A stretch of 8,618 bases of DNA from Dehalococcoidia bacterium (GCA_030740315.1 JASLXN010000052.1:1-8618), one strand, 5' to 3'; shown: positions 1 to 6,554, counted from the stretch's first letter. Program-made: numbers and translations. Notes: generated from the sequence alone by a model not told the origin.

Positions 1-956
1 TCAATGAATTCGTGGAAAAGACGCAAATCCCGGTGTTGACGACTCCCAAGGCGAAGGGCATCGTCTCGGAGTCGCATCCCTTGTTTCTCGCCACGGCGGG
101 CGGAATGGCCGCAGACGAGGTGGTCCTGGAGCTTATGGAGAAGGCGGACCTCCTGGTGGGGATCGGCTTTGACCCCGTTGAGTCCGACAAGATGTGGCAC
201 CGGCAAAAGAAGCTGCTCTCCATTGCAAATGCATCCATTGCGGAGGGCGATTACGCCCCGGCGCTGCAGCTTGTTGGCGATGTTAAGGTTATCCTGGGTC
301 AGATTCTCGCCTCCTACTCTCCGAACCACTCCTGGAAAGAGGCTGAGCACAGAGACTTCAAGAGCCGGATGAGAGCAAAGTTACAGCCTTCAGCTTCCGC
401 TTCCTCGAAGGGGCTGTCTCCTTACCACCTGACCCTTAAATTACGCCAAATCCTCTCGCCGAGCGCCGTTCTGACCACTGATGTAGGTGCTCATAAGCTT
501 CTCCTGGGGCAGCTATGGGAGGCCTATGAGCCGCTCACCTTTTTCATGTCCAACGGTCTCTCCTCCATGGGCTATGGCTTTCCGGCGGCCATGGCGGCCC
601 GGCTGCAATTTCCCGACCGAGAGGTGGTCTCTGTTTGCGGGGATGGCGGCTTTGCCATGATGCTACAGGACCTGGAGACCGCGGTTCGGCTCAAGTTGCC
701 TTTGGTCTGTATCGTATTCTGCGATAATACGATGAGTTTGATCCGGGTCGTTCAGAGTAGGAGAGAGTACCCCGATTACGGCGTTGGATTCGGGGGCACG
801 AACCTGGCCGGTATCGCGAGGGGTTTTGGGGCCTGTGGAGAAAAGGTGGACACTCTGGAAGATTTCGAGCGAGCGGTGGCCGCGGGGCTTCGGAAAAAGT
901 GCCCGGTGGTAATAGAGGTCCCCGTTGACCCTGAGGAATATCAGAAACAGATTTAG
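1..956 (+). CDS. Thiamine-diphosphate-dependent enzyme, acetolactate synthase-like (5' part cut off by window edge)
   Basis: The reading frame is open from the first complete codon (position 3) to the TAG at 954-956, so the N-terminal pyrimidine-binding domain lies outside the window. Present are the end of the central domain (an ADLLVGIGFDPVESD stretch, 148-192, like the 'IGYDPIEYD' region of Bacillus AlsS) and the whole C-terminal diphosphate-binding domain. The latter shows TDVGAH (478-495), SNGLSSMGYGFPAAMAA (550-600), GDGG (639-650) and the Mg-binding Asn of the DN pair (723-728), 29 codons after the GDG, as in the classical ThDP motif. Enzymes of this family join or cleave 2-oxo acids; the closest resemblance by eye is to catabolic acetolactate synthases (pyruvate to acetolactate, cytosolic). 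Substrate cannot be fixed, since related lyases and decarboxylases share these motifs. GTG at 12 is an internal codon, not the start. Isoleucine codons here are ATC 8, ATT 4, ATA 1, unlike downstream genes that use ATA more. Confidence 0.85.
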   Translation, partial: NEFVEKTQIPVLTTPKAKGIVSESHPLFLATAGGMAADEVVLELMEKADLLVGIGFDPVESDKMWHRQKKLLSIANASIAEGDYAPALQLVGDVKVILGQILASYSPNHSWKEAEHRDFKSRMRAKLQPSASASSKGLSPYHLTLKLRQILSPSAVLTTDVGAHKLLLGQLWEAYEPLTFFMSNGLSSMGYGFPAAMAARLQFPDREVVSVCGDGGFAMMLQDLETAVRLKLPLVCIVFCDNTMSLIRVVQSRREYPDYGVGFGGTNLAGIARGFGACGEKVDTLEDFERAVAAGLRKKCPVVIEVPVDPEEYQKQI

Positions 957-1039
957 GTAACTCAGGTGAGGTCAACGCAGGGGACCAGAGAATGAGGCGG
1001 CAAGACTCGCAGAAGTGTCACAGAGTCCTACTCCATAGT

Positions 1040-1069
1040 TTGACACCCCACACCTGTGGGTGCTATATT
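1040..1069 (+). promoter_or_regulatory. Sigma70-type promoter of the tRNA gene, with internal dyad
   Basis: A perfect -35 TTGACA (1040-1045) and a 5/6 -10 TATATT (1064-1069) are separated by 18 nt. Transcription would begin around 1076-1078, at or 1-2 nt before the mature 5' end of the tRNA (1078), so little or no 5' trimming would be needed. The spacer contains an inverted repeat, CCCACA (1047-1052) and TGTGGG (1055-1060) around a CC centre, which could be an operator or chance. The promoter is a motif match only. Confidence 0.65.
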
Positions 1070-1077
1070 TTTCGCCG

Positions 1078-1149
1078 GGCAGCGTAGCTCAGAGGCAGAG
1101 CAGGGGCTTCATAAGCCCTGTGTCGTGGGTTCGAATCCCTCCGCTGCCA
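1078..1149 (+). tRNA. tRNA-Met (anticodon CAT), elongator-like
   Basis: The cloverleaf can be folded by hand. The acceptor stem is GGCAGCG (1078-1084) with CGCTGCC (1142-1148), discriminator A at 1149. The D stem is GCTC/GAGC (1087-1090, 1098-1101) with a short 7-nt loop that keeps GG. The anticodon stem is GGGGC/GCCCT (1103-1107, 1115-1119) with loop TTCATAA and anticodon CAT at 1110-1112. The T arm is GTGGG-TTCGAAT-CCCTC (1125-1141), with one T-T mismatch at 1126/1140. CCA is not encoded. It lacks the initiator marks (no mismatch at 1-72, and no GGG/CCC at the inner anticodon stem), so it is elongator Met or an Ile-tRNA whose C34 becomes lysidine; elongator Met is favoured. Six T residues (1150-1155) follow directly and may help end transcription. 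Confidence 0.93.
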
Positions 1150-1296
1150 TTTTTTGTGAGCCGCACCGTTTGCTGCCACCCTGCGTTAGATAGCCTCAGG
1201 CAGTCAGGTCCGGGCTGACCTTCCGTGTGCAGCGCCGTTCCCCCCAGTGGGCACCGGTCGCAAGGTTTTTCCAGCGGTCTATCGTAACAATCATAG

Positions 1297-1304
1297 AGAG
1301 GAGG
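1297..1304 (+). promoter_or_regulatory. Ribosome binding site that fixes the CMD-like gene start
   Basis: AGAGGAGG lies 8 nt before ATG 1313. This strong Shine-Dalgarno match makes ATG 1313 the likely start rather than the in-frame GTG at 1247, which has no such site and adds 22 residues unlike the family. Confidence 0.8.
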
Positions 1305-1312
1305 CCCCGACA

Positions 1313-1882
1313 ATGGCAAGGGTACCATTGCTGATCAAGGAGCAGGCAGCCCTGGAGGTGCAGGAGGTCTTCCAGCGGGTGGAGGCACGGGGCGCCAGGG
1401 TGATGAATATCTACCGTGCACTGGCACATAGCAAGGCCGCCATGCTGCCTTTTTTGCGGCTGGGTAACTCTCTGCTGGAACATTGCCACCTGGATCACAG
1501 GCTCCGGGAGCTGGCTATCCTCCGGGTGGCCAGCCTCACCGGCAGCCAGTACGAATGGTCACAGCATGTTGTCCTGGCCCGGGAGTCCGGCGTGACTCAG
1601 GACCAGATGGACGCCATGGGCGAATGGCGCTCCAGTGCGGCCTTTGATGAGCGTGACCGGGCGGTGCTGACCTTTACCGACGAGATGGCCCTGCAAATAC
1701 GCGTGCAGGATGACACCTTCCAGGAGGTGTCCCGGCACCTGGATGAGGCCAGCATAGTGGAGCTGTCACTTTCAGTGGGTTTCTGGGGCATGGTAGCCCG
1801 GCTGCTGGAGGGACTACAGGTTGAAATAGACCCGGAGCTACCCGGTTCCTCTGCAGAAACCCTGGGCCGGCGGCGCCATTAG
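1313..1882 (+). CDS. Carboxymuconolactone decarboxylase (CMD/AhpD-fold) family protein
   Basis: This 189-residue protein has an AhpD-like core. The helix with E66 (RELAILRVASLTGSQYEWSQH, residues about 65-85) is the family signature, with E66, Y80, E81, W82 and H85. Redox AhpD proteins have a Cys-x2-Cys four residues before the His; here those positions are Ser78 and Glu81, so disulfide reductase or peroxidase chemistry is unlikely. The protein belongs to the Cys-less class that resembles 4-carboxymuconolactone decarboxylase (beta-ketoadipate pathway), but such proteins are often of unknown substrate. No other aromatic-degradation gene is in view, so the ring-cleavage role is not supported by context. 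A second conserved helix around FDERDRAVLTFTDEMA (residues 111-126) is also typical. It is cytosolic, with no signal peptide. It lies 12 nt upstream of the MFS carrier and probably shares its transcript. Confidence 0.85.
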   Translation: MARVPLLIKEQAALEVQEVFQRVEARGARVMNIYRALAHSKAAMLPFLRLGNSLLEHCHLDHRLRELAILRVASLTGSQYEWSQHVVLARESGVTQDQMDAMGEWRSSAAFDERDRAVLTFTDEMALQIRVQDDTFQEVSRHLDEASIVELSLSVGFWGMVARLLEGLQVEIDPELPGSSAETLGRRRH

Positions 1883-1894
1883 GCCCGCACCCGC

Positions 1895-3136
1895 TTGACC
1901 ACCGCAACACCCAAGAGGGGCGGCATTTTCTACGGCTGGGTCATAGTCGCTGCCGGGCTGATGGTGTGGACCCTGGAGCCAGGGATTTACACCTCCTTTG
2001 GGGTGTTCTTCAAGCCCATCTCGGCTGACCTCGGCTGGAGCCGGACTATGGTATCAGGGGCTTTTACCATGGCCAGCTTGATGCTGGCCGTCTTCTCCCC
2101 CATATCCGGGTCCCTGGCCGACCGCTACGGCCCCCGTAACCTGGTGATGACCAGCGGCCTGCTGGTAGGGGTGGCTTACGCCCTGCTTTCCACCGTCCAA
2201 TCGCTGTGGCAGTTCTACGCCTTCTACCTGCTGGTGGGGATTAGCATGGGAATTGCCTTTGCCCCCATCACCTCTACGGTGATGCGCTGGTTTGCGGAGA
2301 ACCGGGGCCGGGCACTGGGAATCACCAGCGTCGGCACCGGCCTGGGGGGGATGGTATTCCCCCCGCTGGCCAATTACCTCATCGGTGCCTGGGGCTGGCG
2401 GGACGCATATCTGTTCTTCGGTATACTCCTGGGGGTAATGGTCATGGCCAGTGGCAGCGTGTTGCGGCGCAGCCCGGAGGAGATGGGCCTGTTGCCCTAC
2501 GGTGTAGAGCGGTACGGCCCGGCGTCCGGGGGCGCGGCCCCGCAGCGGGTGGCCACCGGGTATTCCCTGCGCCAAGCCCTGGGCACCGGCGCCTTCTGGA
2601 GGGTGTTCTTCAGCGCCATGGCCTTCGTTTTCAGCTTTGCCCTGGTGCACGCCCACCTGGTGCCTCACGCCACAGACCGGGGACTGACCCCGGCCACGGC
2701 GGCCCTGGTGATGGCGGTCATCGGGGCCAGCAACGCAGCCGGCAGGCTGGGGTTGGGGACACTATCCGATAAGTTCGGGCGAAAACGCATGCTGTTTGCA
2801 GCGCTGCTGACGGTCAGCCTGAGCATGCTCTGGCTGATATGGGCACAGGATGAGTGGGCCTTCTTCCTATTCGCCGCCGTCTTCGGTCTGGCCTACGGCG
2901 GGGCAGTGGTGAGCTTTATTGGCATACAGGGGGACCTCTTCGGCCTGGTTGCTGTGGGGGCCATCCTGGGAGCCACCCAGACGGGCACCAACACCGGCGG
3001 GGCCTCCGGCCCCCTGCTGGCCGGGTACATCTTCGATGTCACCCAGAGCTATTCCCTGGTGTTCGTCGTGGCCGCCGTCATGCCGTTCATCATGAGTTGG
3101 CTCATCCTCACCCTGCGCCGCCCCACGCGCCGGTAG
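1895..3136 (+). CDS. MFS transporter, monocarboxylate/oxalate-formate (MCT/OFA)-like
   Basis: This 413-residue, strongly hydrophobic protein is the length of a 12-helix MFS carrier. The N-terminal FYGWVIVAAG (residues 12-21), followed by FGVFFKPISADLGWSR (35-50), is characteristic of the MCT/OFA-like branch. The loop between helices 2 and 3 carries GSLADRYGPRN (72-82), and the equivalent loop of the second half carries LGTLSDKFGRKR (287-298). A hydrophilic central loop lies about 190-225. The protein should move a small organic anion, such as a monocarboxylate, across the cytoplasmic membrane; the substrate is unknown. The start is TTG at 1895, chosen because the conserved helix begins soon after it; no clear ribosome binding site precedes it. 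With the CMD-like stop 12 nt upstream, translational coupling is plausible. The next in-frame ATG (residue 23) would cut into helix 1. Confidence 0.88.
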   Translation: MTTATPKRGGIFYGWVIVAAGLMVWTLEPGIYTSFGVFFKPISADLGWSRTMVSGAFTMASLMLAVFSPISGSLADRYGPRNLVMTSGLLVGVAYALLSTVQSLWQFYAFYLLVGISMGIAFAPITSTVMRWFAENRGRALGITSVGTGLGGMVFPPLANYLIGAWGWRDAYLFFGILLGVMVMASGSVLRRSPEEMGLLPYGVERYGPASGGAAPQRVATGYSLRQALGTGAFWRVFFSAMAFVFSFALVHAHLVPHATDRGLTPATAALVMAVIGASNAAGRLGLGTLSDKFGRKRMLFAALLTVSLSMLWLIWAQDEWAFFLFAAVFGLAYGGAVVSFIGIQGDLFGLVAVGAILGATQTGTNTGGASGPLLAGYIFDVTQSYSLVFVVAAVMPFIMSWLILTLRRPTRR

Positions 3137-3170
3137 GGCCAACCACTCACTGGCACGCAAGGTCTTCAAC

Positions 3171-3199
3171 TTGTCAGTATATGCTACGGGGAGTAGAAT
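3171..3199 (+). promoter_or_regulatory. Predicted sigma70-type promoter of pdxS
   Basis: TTGTCA (3171-3176) and TAGAAT (3194-3199) are separated by 17 nt, each one base from consensus. The predicted start near 3206 gives a leader of about 25 nt that just includes the ribosome binding site. The leader is too short for a riboswitch or attenuator, so any control of the pdx genes would act at this promoter. Confidence 0.6.
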
Positions 3200-3215
3200 A
3201 AACTGGAAACACATA

Positions 3216-3223
3216 AAAGGAGG
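3216..3223 (+). promoter_or_regulatory. Strong ribosome binding site of pdxS
   Basis: AAAGGAGG lies 7 nt before ATG 3231. It selects this ATG over the in-frame upstream start at 3171, which would add 20 residues unlike PdxS and would lie within the promoter. Confidence 0.85.
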
Positions 3224-3230
3224 ACTCGGT

Positions 3231-4112
3231 ATGGATAGGGGCACCTGGAAGGTCAAGGCCGGCCTGGCCCAGATGCTAAAGGGCGGGGTAATAATGGATG
3301 TCGTAACTCCGGACCATGCCAAGATAGCTGAGGAGGCAGGGGCCTGTGCGGTAATGGCCCTGGAACGGGTGCCCGCAGATATCCGGGCAGCCGGTGGAGT
3401 GGCCCGCATGGCCGACCCCGAGGTCATCCTCGCTATCATGGAGACGGTGACGATCCCGGTGATGGCCAAGGCCCGCATAGGCCACTTCGTGGAGGCCCAG
3501 GTGCTGGAATCGATGGGCGTGGACTATGTGGATGAATCGGAGGTGCTCACCCCTGCCGATGAGGACAATCATATCTGGAAGCACGATTTCAAGGTGCCTT
3601 TCGTCTGTGGCTGCCGGGACCTGGGTGAGGCTCTGCGCCGTTTAGCCGAAGGGGCCGCCATGATACGGACCAAAGGGGAAGCGGGCACCGGCGATATCGT
3701 GGAAGCGGTACGCCACATGCGGGCGGTTATGGGCAGTATCCGTAAGATTAAGGGCATGTCAGGCGATGAGCTTATGGCCGAGGCCAAGGCCCTGGGTGCC
3801 CCGTTGGAACTGATGCAGCAGGTACGCCGGCTTGGCCGCCTGCCGGTGGTCAACTTCGCCGCCGGCGGTGTAGCCACCCCCGCTGATGCCGCCCTGATGA
3901 TGCAACTGGGTGCGGATGGTGTATTCGTTGGCTCTGGCATATTCAAGTCAAAAGACCCGGCCCCCCGCGCCCGGGCTATCGTCAAAGCCGTCACCTACTA
4001 CAAGGACCCCCAGATGGTGGCCGAAGCCTCTCGGGGACTGGGTGAGGCCATGCCCGGCCTGGATGTGAAGACATTGTCCGAGGAGTCCCTACTGGCTACT
4101 CGAGGCTGGTAG
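3231..4112 (+). CDS. pdxS: Pyridoxal 5'-phosphate synthase, synthase subunit PdxS
   Basis: This 293-residue (beta/alpha)8 barrel matches Bacillus PdxS closely along its whole length, which is the normal family length. It builds pyridoxal 5'-phosphate from ribose 5-phosphate, glyceraldehyde 3-phosphate and ammonia in the deoxyxylulose-independent vitamin B6 pathway; the ammonia comes from PdxT. Visible active-site features are D23 (IMDV), the Schiff-base lysine K80 (PVMAKARIGH) and the second, migrating-intermediate lysine K148 (MIRTKGEAGTG). The phosphate-binding glycine motifs NFAAGGVATPADAALMMQLGADG and VGSGIF are intact, and the C-terminus ends in the usual RGW. In the family the protein forms dodecamers decorated with PdxT. 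It is first in a tight operon, with pdxT 5 nt downstream and its own predicted promoter 30 nt upstream. Confidence 0.98.
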   Translation: MDRGTWKVKAGLAQMLKGGVIMDVVTPDHAKIAEEAGACAVMALERVPADIRAAGGVARMADPEVILAIMETVTIPVMAKARIGHFVEAQVLESMGVDYVDESEVLTPADEDNHIWKHDFKVPFVCGCRDLGEALRRLAEGAAMIRTKGEAGTGDIVEAVRHMRAVMGSIRKIKGMSGDELMAEAKALGAPLELMQQVRRLGRLPVVNFAAGGVATPADAALMMQLGADGVFVGSGIFKSKDPAPRARAIVKAVTYYKDPQMVAEASRGLGEAMPGLDVKTLSEESLLATRGW

Positions 4113-4117
4113 GCTGA

Positions 4118-4699
4118 ATGACCGGGAACGGCACGCGGGTGGGGGTGCTGGCCCTCCAGGGTGCCTTCGCCGAACACCTTAAAGCCCTCAAGCGGTTGAA
4201 GCTATCCGGAGTAGAGGTCAGGCGGGCTGCAGACCTGGAAGGCCTTTCCGGACTCATTATCCCCGGTGGTGAAAGCACTACCATAGGCCGGCTTATGGCG
4301 GACATGGGTCTGAGAGGGCCTATCTTGCGGCGGGTGGCGGAGGGAATGGCAGTGATGGGCACCTGCGCCGGGATGATTCTGCTGGCGGGCAAGACCTTTG
4401 ATTACCCCCTGGAGCCTCTGGGCCTGATGGATATCACGGTGAGGCGAAACGCCTTTGGCCGCCAGGTGGACAGCTTTGAGACCTCTGTGACCATAGCCGC
4501 CCTGGGTGCGACACCGTTCCCAGCGGTGTTTATCAGGGCACCATATATTGAGAAGGCAGGCACCGGGGTGGAGGCCTTGGGCCGCCTGAGTGACGGCCGC
4601 CTGGTGGCCGCCCGGGAGGGAAAGCTATTAGCCCTAGCCTTTCACCCGGAGCTGACCAGGGACACACGCTGCCATGCCCTGTTTGTGGGAATGCTGTGA
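4118..4699 (+). CDS. pdxT: Pyridoxal 5'-phosphate synthase, glutaminase subunit PdxT
   Basis: This 193-residue class I glutamine amidotransferase hydrolyses glutamine and channels ammonia into PdxS. The catalytic triad is visible: nucleophile C83 in MGTCAGMILLA, and H176 and E178 in AFHPELTRD. The family landmarks LALQGAFAEH (11-20), PGGESTTIGRL (49-59), RRNAFGRQVDSFE and FIRAPYIE are intact, and the length is normal. ATG 4118 comes 5 nt after the pdxS stop with only a weak Shine-Dalgarno sequence, which suggests coupling to pdxS and equal subunit supply. Its last codons overlap the next gene by 4 nt (GTGA), tying the downstream ATPase to the same translation unit. Confidence 0.97.
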   Translation: MTGNGTRVGVLALQGAFAEHLKALKRLKLSGVEVRRAADLEGLSGLIIPGGESTTIGRLMADMGLRGPILRRVAEGMAVMGTCAGMILLAGKTFDYPLEPLGLMDITVRRNAFGRQVDSFETSVTIAALGATPFPAVFIRAPYIEKAGTGVEALGRLSDGRLVAAREGKLLALAFHPELTRDTRCHALFVGML

Positions 4700-6093
4700 A
4701 CCCCACGGAGCGGATTACGGACAACCTGGATGCGCTGCTGGCAGTGCTCCCGGAGCATATTCCTGAGGCCCTGAATAAGGACACCGAACTTCCGGAGCTA
4801 CTGGAGCTGGTCATGGACCTGGGCCGCCCCCCGGAGGCCCGGTATCCGCACCGGGAGGTGGTGCTTGACCCCCGGGATATCACTTTTGATGACATAGACT
4901 ATGTGGTGGCCCACCTGGGGCAGTTCAGCGGGGACAACCGCGCCGGCATAGAGCGCACCCTGCACCGCATCTCCGCCATGCGTAACCGGCAGGGACGCAT
5001 CGTGGGCCTCTCCCTACGGGTGGGAAGGGCGGTGTTCGGCACTATGAGGATTATCCAGGACCTGGTGGAGACCGGACAGAGCGTCCTGCTACTGGGCCGG
5101 CCTGGAATCGGCAAGACCACCATGCTCCGGGAGGTGGCGCGGGTACTGGCCGACGATTTCAATAAACGGGTCGTAATCGTGGACACCTCCAACGAAATCG
5201 CCGGGGATGGTGATATCCCCCACCCCGCCATCGGCCACGCCAGGCGTATGCAGGTCCCCTCCCCTTCCCTCCAGCACGCCGTCATGATTGAGGCCGTGGA
5301 GAACCATATGCCGGAGGTCATCGTCATAGACGAAATCGGCACCGAGCAGGAGGCCGCCGCCGCCCGCACCATCGCCGAACGCGGGGTGCAGTTGGTGGCC
5401 ACCGCCCACGGCAACATCCTGGCGAACCTACTGATGAATCCCACCCTGGCCGACCTGGTGGGTGGCGTGCAGCCGGTGACCCTGGGTGACGAGGAGGCCC
5501 GGCGCAGGCGCACTCAGAAAACGGTGCTGGAGCGTAAGGCGCCCCCTACCTTCCCTATCCTCGTGGAAATACAGGAGCGTGACCGGGTGGCCATCCACTC
5601 CCCGGTGGGCGATGTGGTGGATGCCTTGCTCCGCGGCGAGCAGGCCAACCCCGAAATACGAAGCCTATCCACCTCCGGTGAGGTGAACCGGGACCGGGGT
5701 GGTGTCAGGGCCAAAGAGGTAGCCCGCTTCAAGGAGAGGCCACTCAAGCTGTACCCTTACGGCGTGAGCCGTGATTCGCTGGAGAAGGTTATTGGGGAAC
5801 GCCATGCCCCGGTGGCCGTGGTGGATGATATGGACGATGCCGAGCTGCTGGTGACCACCAAGGCCTTTTACCGTCGCCGGGTGGACAAGGTCAAACAGGG
5901 GGAGTCCCGCGGCCTGCCCATCTATGTGTTGCGCAGCAACTCCGCCAACCAGGTGAGGCAGTTCCTGTCCGCGGTAGGTGTCGCTGAGCCACGTCCCAGC
6001 CCTGAGGAGGGAGAGGCCCAACTCCGTAGCCTGCAGCAACGCATGTCCCGTTTCGGCTTCACCAGCCGCAGGCGCAAGGTCAAAAAGCTGTAA
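4696..6093 (+). CDS. AAA-type P-loop ATPase, Ycf45/SpoIIIAA-like
   Basis: This 465-residue cytosolic protein has a central P-loop ATPase domain: Walker A GRPGIGKTT (134-142), Walker B VIVIDE (208-213) and a sensor-like TAHG (236-239). The layout and the stretches LLLGRPGIGKTTMLREVAR and EVIVIDEIGTEQEA match the SpoIIIAA/Ycf45 group, also annotated as single-stranded nucleic-acid-binding R3H proteins in cyanobacteria and Chloroflexota. The N-terminal 115 residues are mixed alpha/beta. Residues about 372-447 (from LYPYGVSRDSLEKVI) match the conserved C-terminal region of Ycf45-type proteins. A clear R3H domain after that is not evident; the tail is only about 20 residues and very basic (RRRKVKKL), which could contact nucleic acid. 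Its cellular role is not established. It starts at GTG 4696, overlapping the pdxT stop by 4 nt, with weak Shine-Dalgarno. Having a sporulation-like ATPase in a B6 operon does not imply sporulation. Confidence 0.85.
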   Translation: MNPTERITDNLDALLAVLPEHIPEALNKDTELPELLELVMDLGRPPEARYPHREVVLDPRDITFDDIDYVVAHLGQFSGDNRAGIERTLHRISAMRNRQGRIVGLSLRVGRAVFGTMRIIQDLVETGQSVLLLGRPGIGKTTMLREVARVLADDFNKRVVIVDTSNEIAGDGDIPHPAIGHARRMQVPSPSLQHAVMIEAVENHMPEVIVIDEIGTEQEAAAARTIAERGVQLVATAHGNILANLLMNPTLADLVGGVQPVTLGDEEARRRRTQKTVLERKAPPTFPILVEIQERDRVAIHSPVGDVVDALLRGEQANPEIRSLSTSGEVNRDRGGVRAKEVARFKERPLKLYPYGVSRDSLEKVIGERHAPVAVVDDMDDAELLVTTKAFYRRRVDKVKQGESRGLPIYVLRSNSANQVRQFLSAVGVAEPRPSPEEGEAQLRSLQQRMSRFGFTSRRRKVKKL

Positions 6094-6102
6094 AGGAGTC
6101 CC

Positions 6103-6170
6103 ATGAGCCTGGAAGAGCAGGTAACGGCGCTACAGCGTCAGGTGGAGGAACTTCAGGCCAGAGAGGCCGC
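6103..6170 (+). pseudogene. Out-of-frame N-terminal coil of the NTF2-like gene
   Basis: ATG 6103 lies 9 nt after the ATPase stop and has a good ribosome binding site (AAAGGAG, 6092-6098). It encodes MSLEEQVTALQRQVEELQARE, a heptad-like amphipathic coil of the kind that begins many bacterial SnoaL/NTF2-like proteins. After residue about 22 the frame runs into unrelated sequence and stops at TGA 6262-6264 (53 codons). The matching NTF2-like domain continues in the -1 frame from 6171. The usual segment joining coil and domain (about 15-20 residues with a conserved helix) is missing. I read this as a 5' end damaged by deletion plus frameshift, or as a sequencing or assembly error. Confidence 0.6.
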
Positions 6171-6554
6171 ATGGACGAGCTACAGGAGCTGTTCACCGAG
6201 GACGCCACGGTGCAGAACCTCCCCTGGAACCAGCGGCCCGCGGTGGGGAAGGCTATGGCGATGAAGGCCTTCCGCAACTACCGGCAGACCTTTGAACGCC
6301 CCCGCCGCTACATTACCAACATACAAGTCCGGGCCCACGGGGACACCGCCGAGGCGGATGCCTGCTGGTCCGTCACCCAGGCCTACCAGGGCCAGGCCTG
6401 GTACGGCTCCGGCACCTATGAGTGGGGTTTCCGCAAAGAGGATGAGCAGTGGAAAATCAGCCGTTTCGTGATAAAGATAGAGATAATGACCACCCTGGCA
6501 GAAGGGTGGGGAGCACCGGACGGGCCTGTCTCCTCCCTACCCCGCCGCCCTTGA
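6171..6554 (+). CDS. NTF2/SnoaL-like domain protein, likely 5'-damaged
   Basis: The 127-residue product has the cone-shaped NTF2 fold pattern: MDELQELFTEDATVQ (the FTEDA strand entry typical of SnoaL-like proteins), a loop with GKAMAMKAFRNY, strands ITNIQVRAHGDTAEADACWSVTQAY and YGSGTYEWGFRKEDEQWKISRFVIKIEI. This is a ligand-binding or small-enzyme fold (isomerases, cyclases, limonene-epoxide-type hydrolases); the ligand cannot be named. The protein starts where family members already have about 40 residues, including the first helix that closes the pocket. ATG 6171 has a possible weak ribosome binding site (GAGAGG, 6161-6166), so translation from here remains possible. The better site and the coil are at 6103 in another frame, so the product may be non-functional. 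The stop is 33 nt upstream of the MIP18-like gene. Confidence 0.7.
   Translation: MDELQELFTEDATVQNLPWNQRPAVGKAMAMKAFRNYRQTFERPRRYITNIQVRAHGDTAEADACWSVTQAYQGQAWYGSGTYEWGFRKEDEQWKISRFVIKIEIMTTLAEGWGAPDGPVSSLPRRP

Noticed and set aside
1078..1149. Initiator tRNA-fMet
   Set aside because: Acceptor position 1-72 is paired G-C and the inner anticodon stem lacks the three G-C pairs of initiators.
1203..1219. GTCAG...CTGAC inverted repeat as a terminator after the tRNA
   Set aside because: The stem is only 5 bp and no T run follows; the T run that exists (1150-1155) is upstream of it.
1247..1312. Upstream GTG start for the CMD-like protein
   Set aside because: It has no ribosome binding site and adds residues unlike the family, while ATG 1313 has AGAGGAGG at good distance.
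2054..2668. 204-codon reverse-strand frame over the MFS gene
   Set aside because: Composition (His, Gly, Gln, Pro) is that of the antisense of a membrane protein and no family features are visible.
3171..3230. N-terminal extension of PdxS from an upstream start
   Set aside because: It overlaps the predicted promoter, and PdxS proteins begin at about the position of ATG 3231, which has an excellent ribosome binding site.
3137..3230. Riboswitch upstream of pdxS
   Set aside because: The leader predicted from the promoter is only about 25 nt, and no folded aptamer-like structure or terminator is visible.
4899..5513. 204-codon reverse-strand frame over the ATPase
   Set aside because: It is antisense to conserved Walker motifs, is Ser/Arg/Thr-rich, and shows no domain.
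6103..6264. Programmed -1 frameshifting to fuse coil and NTF2-like domain
   Set aside because: No X-XXY-YYZ slippery heptamer is present in the overlap and even a fusion would lack the expected connecting helix.
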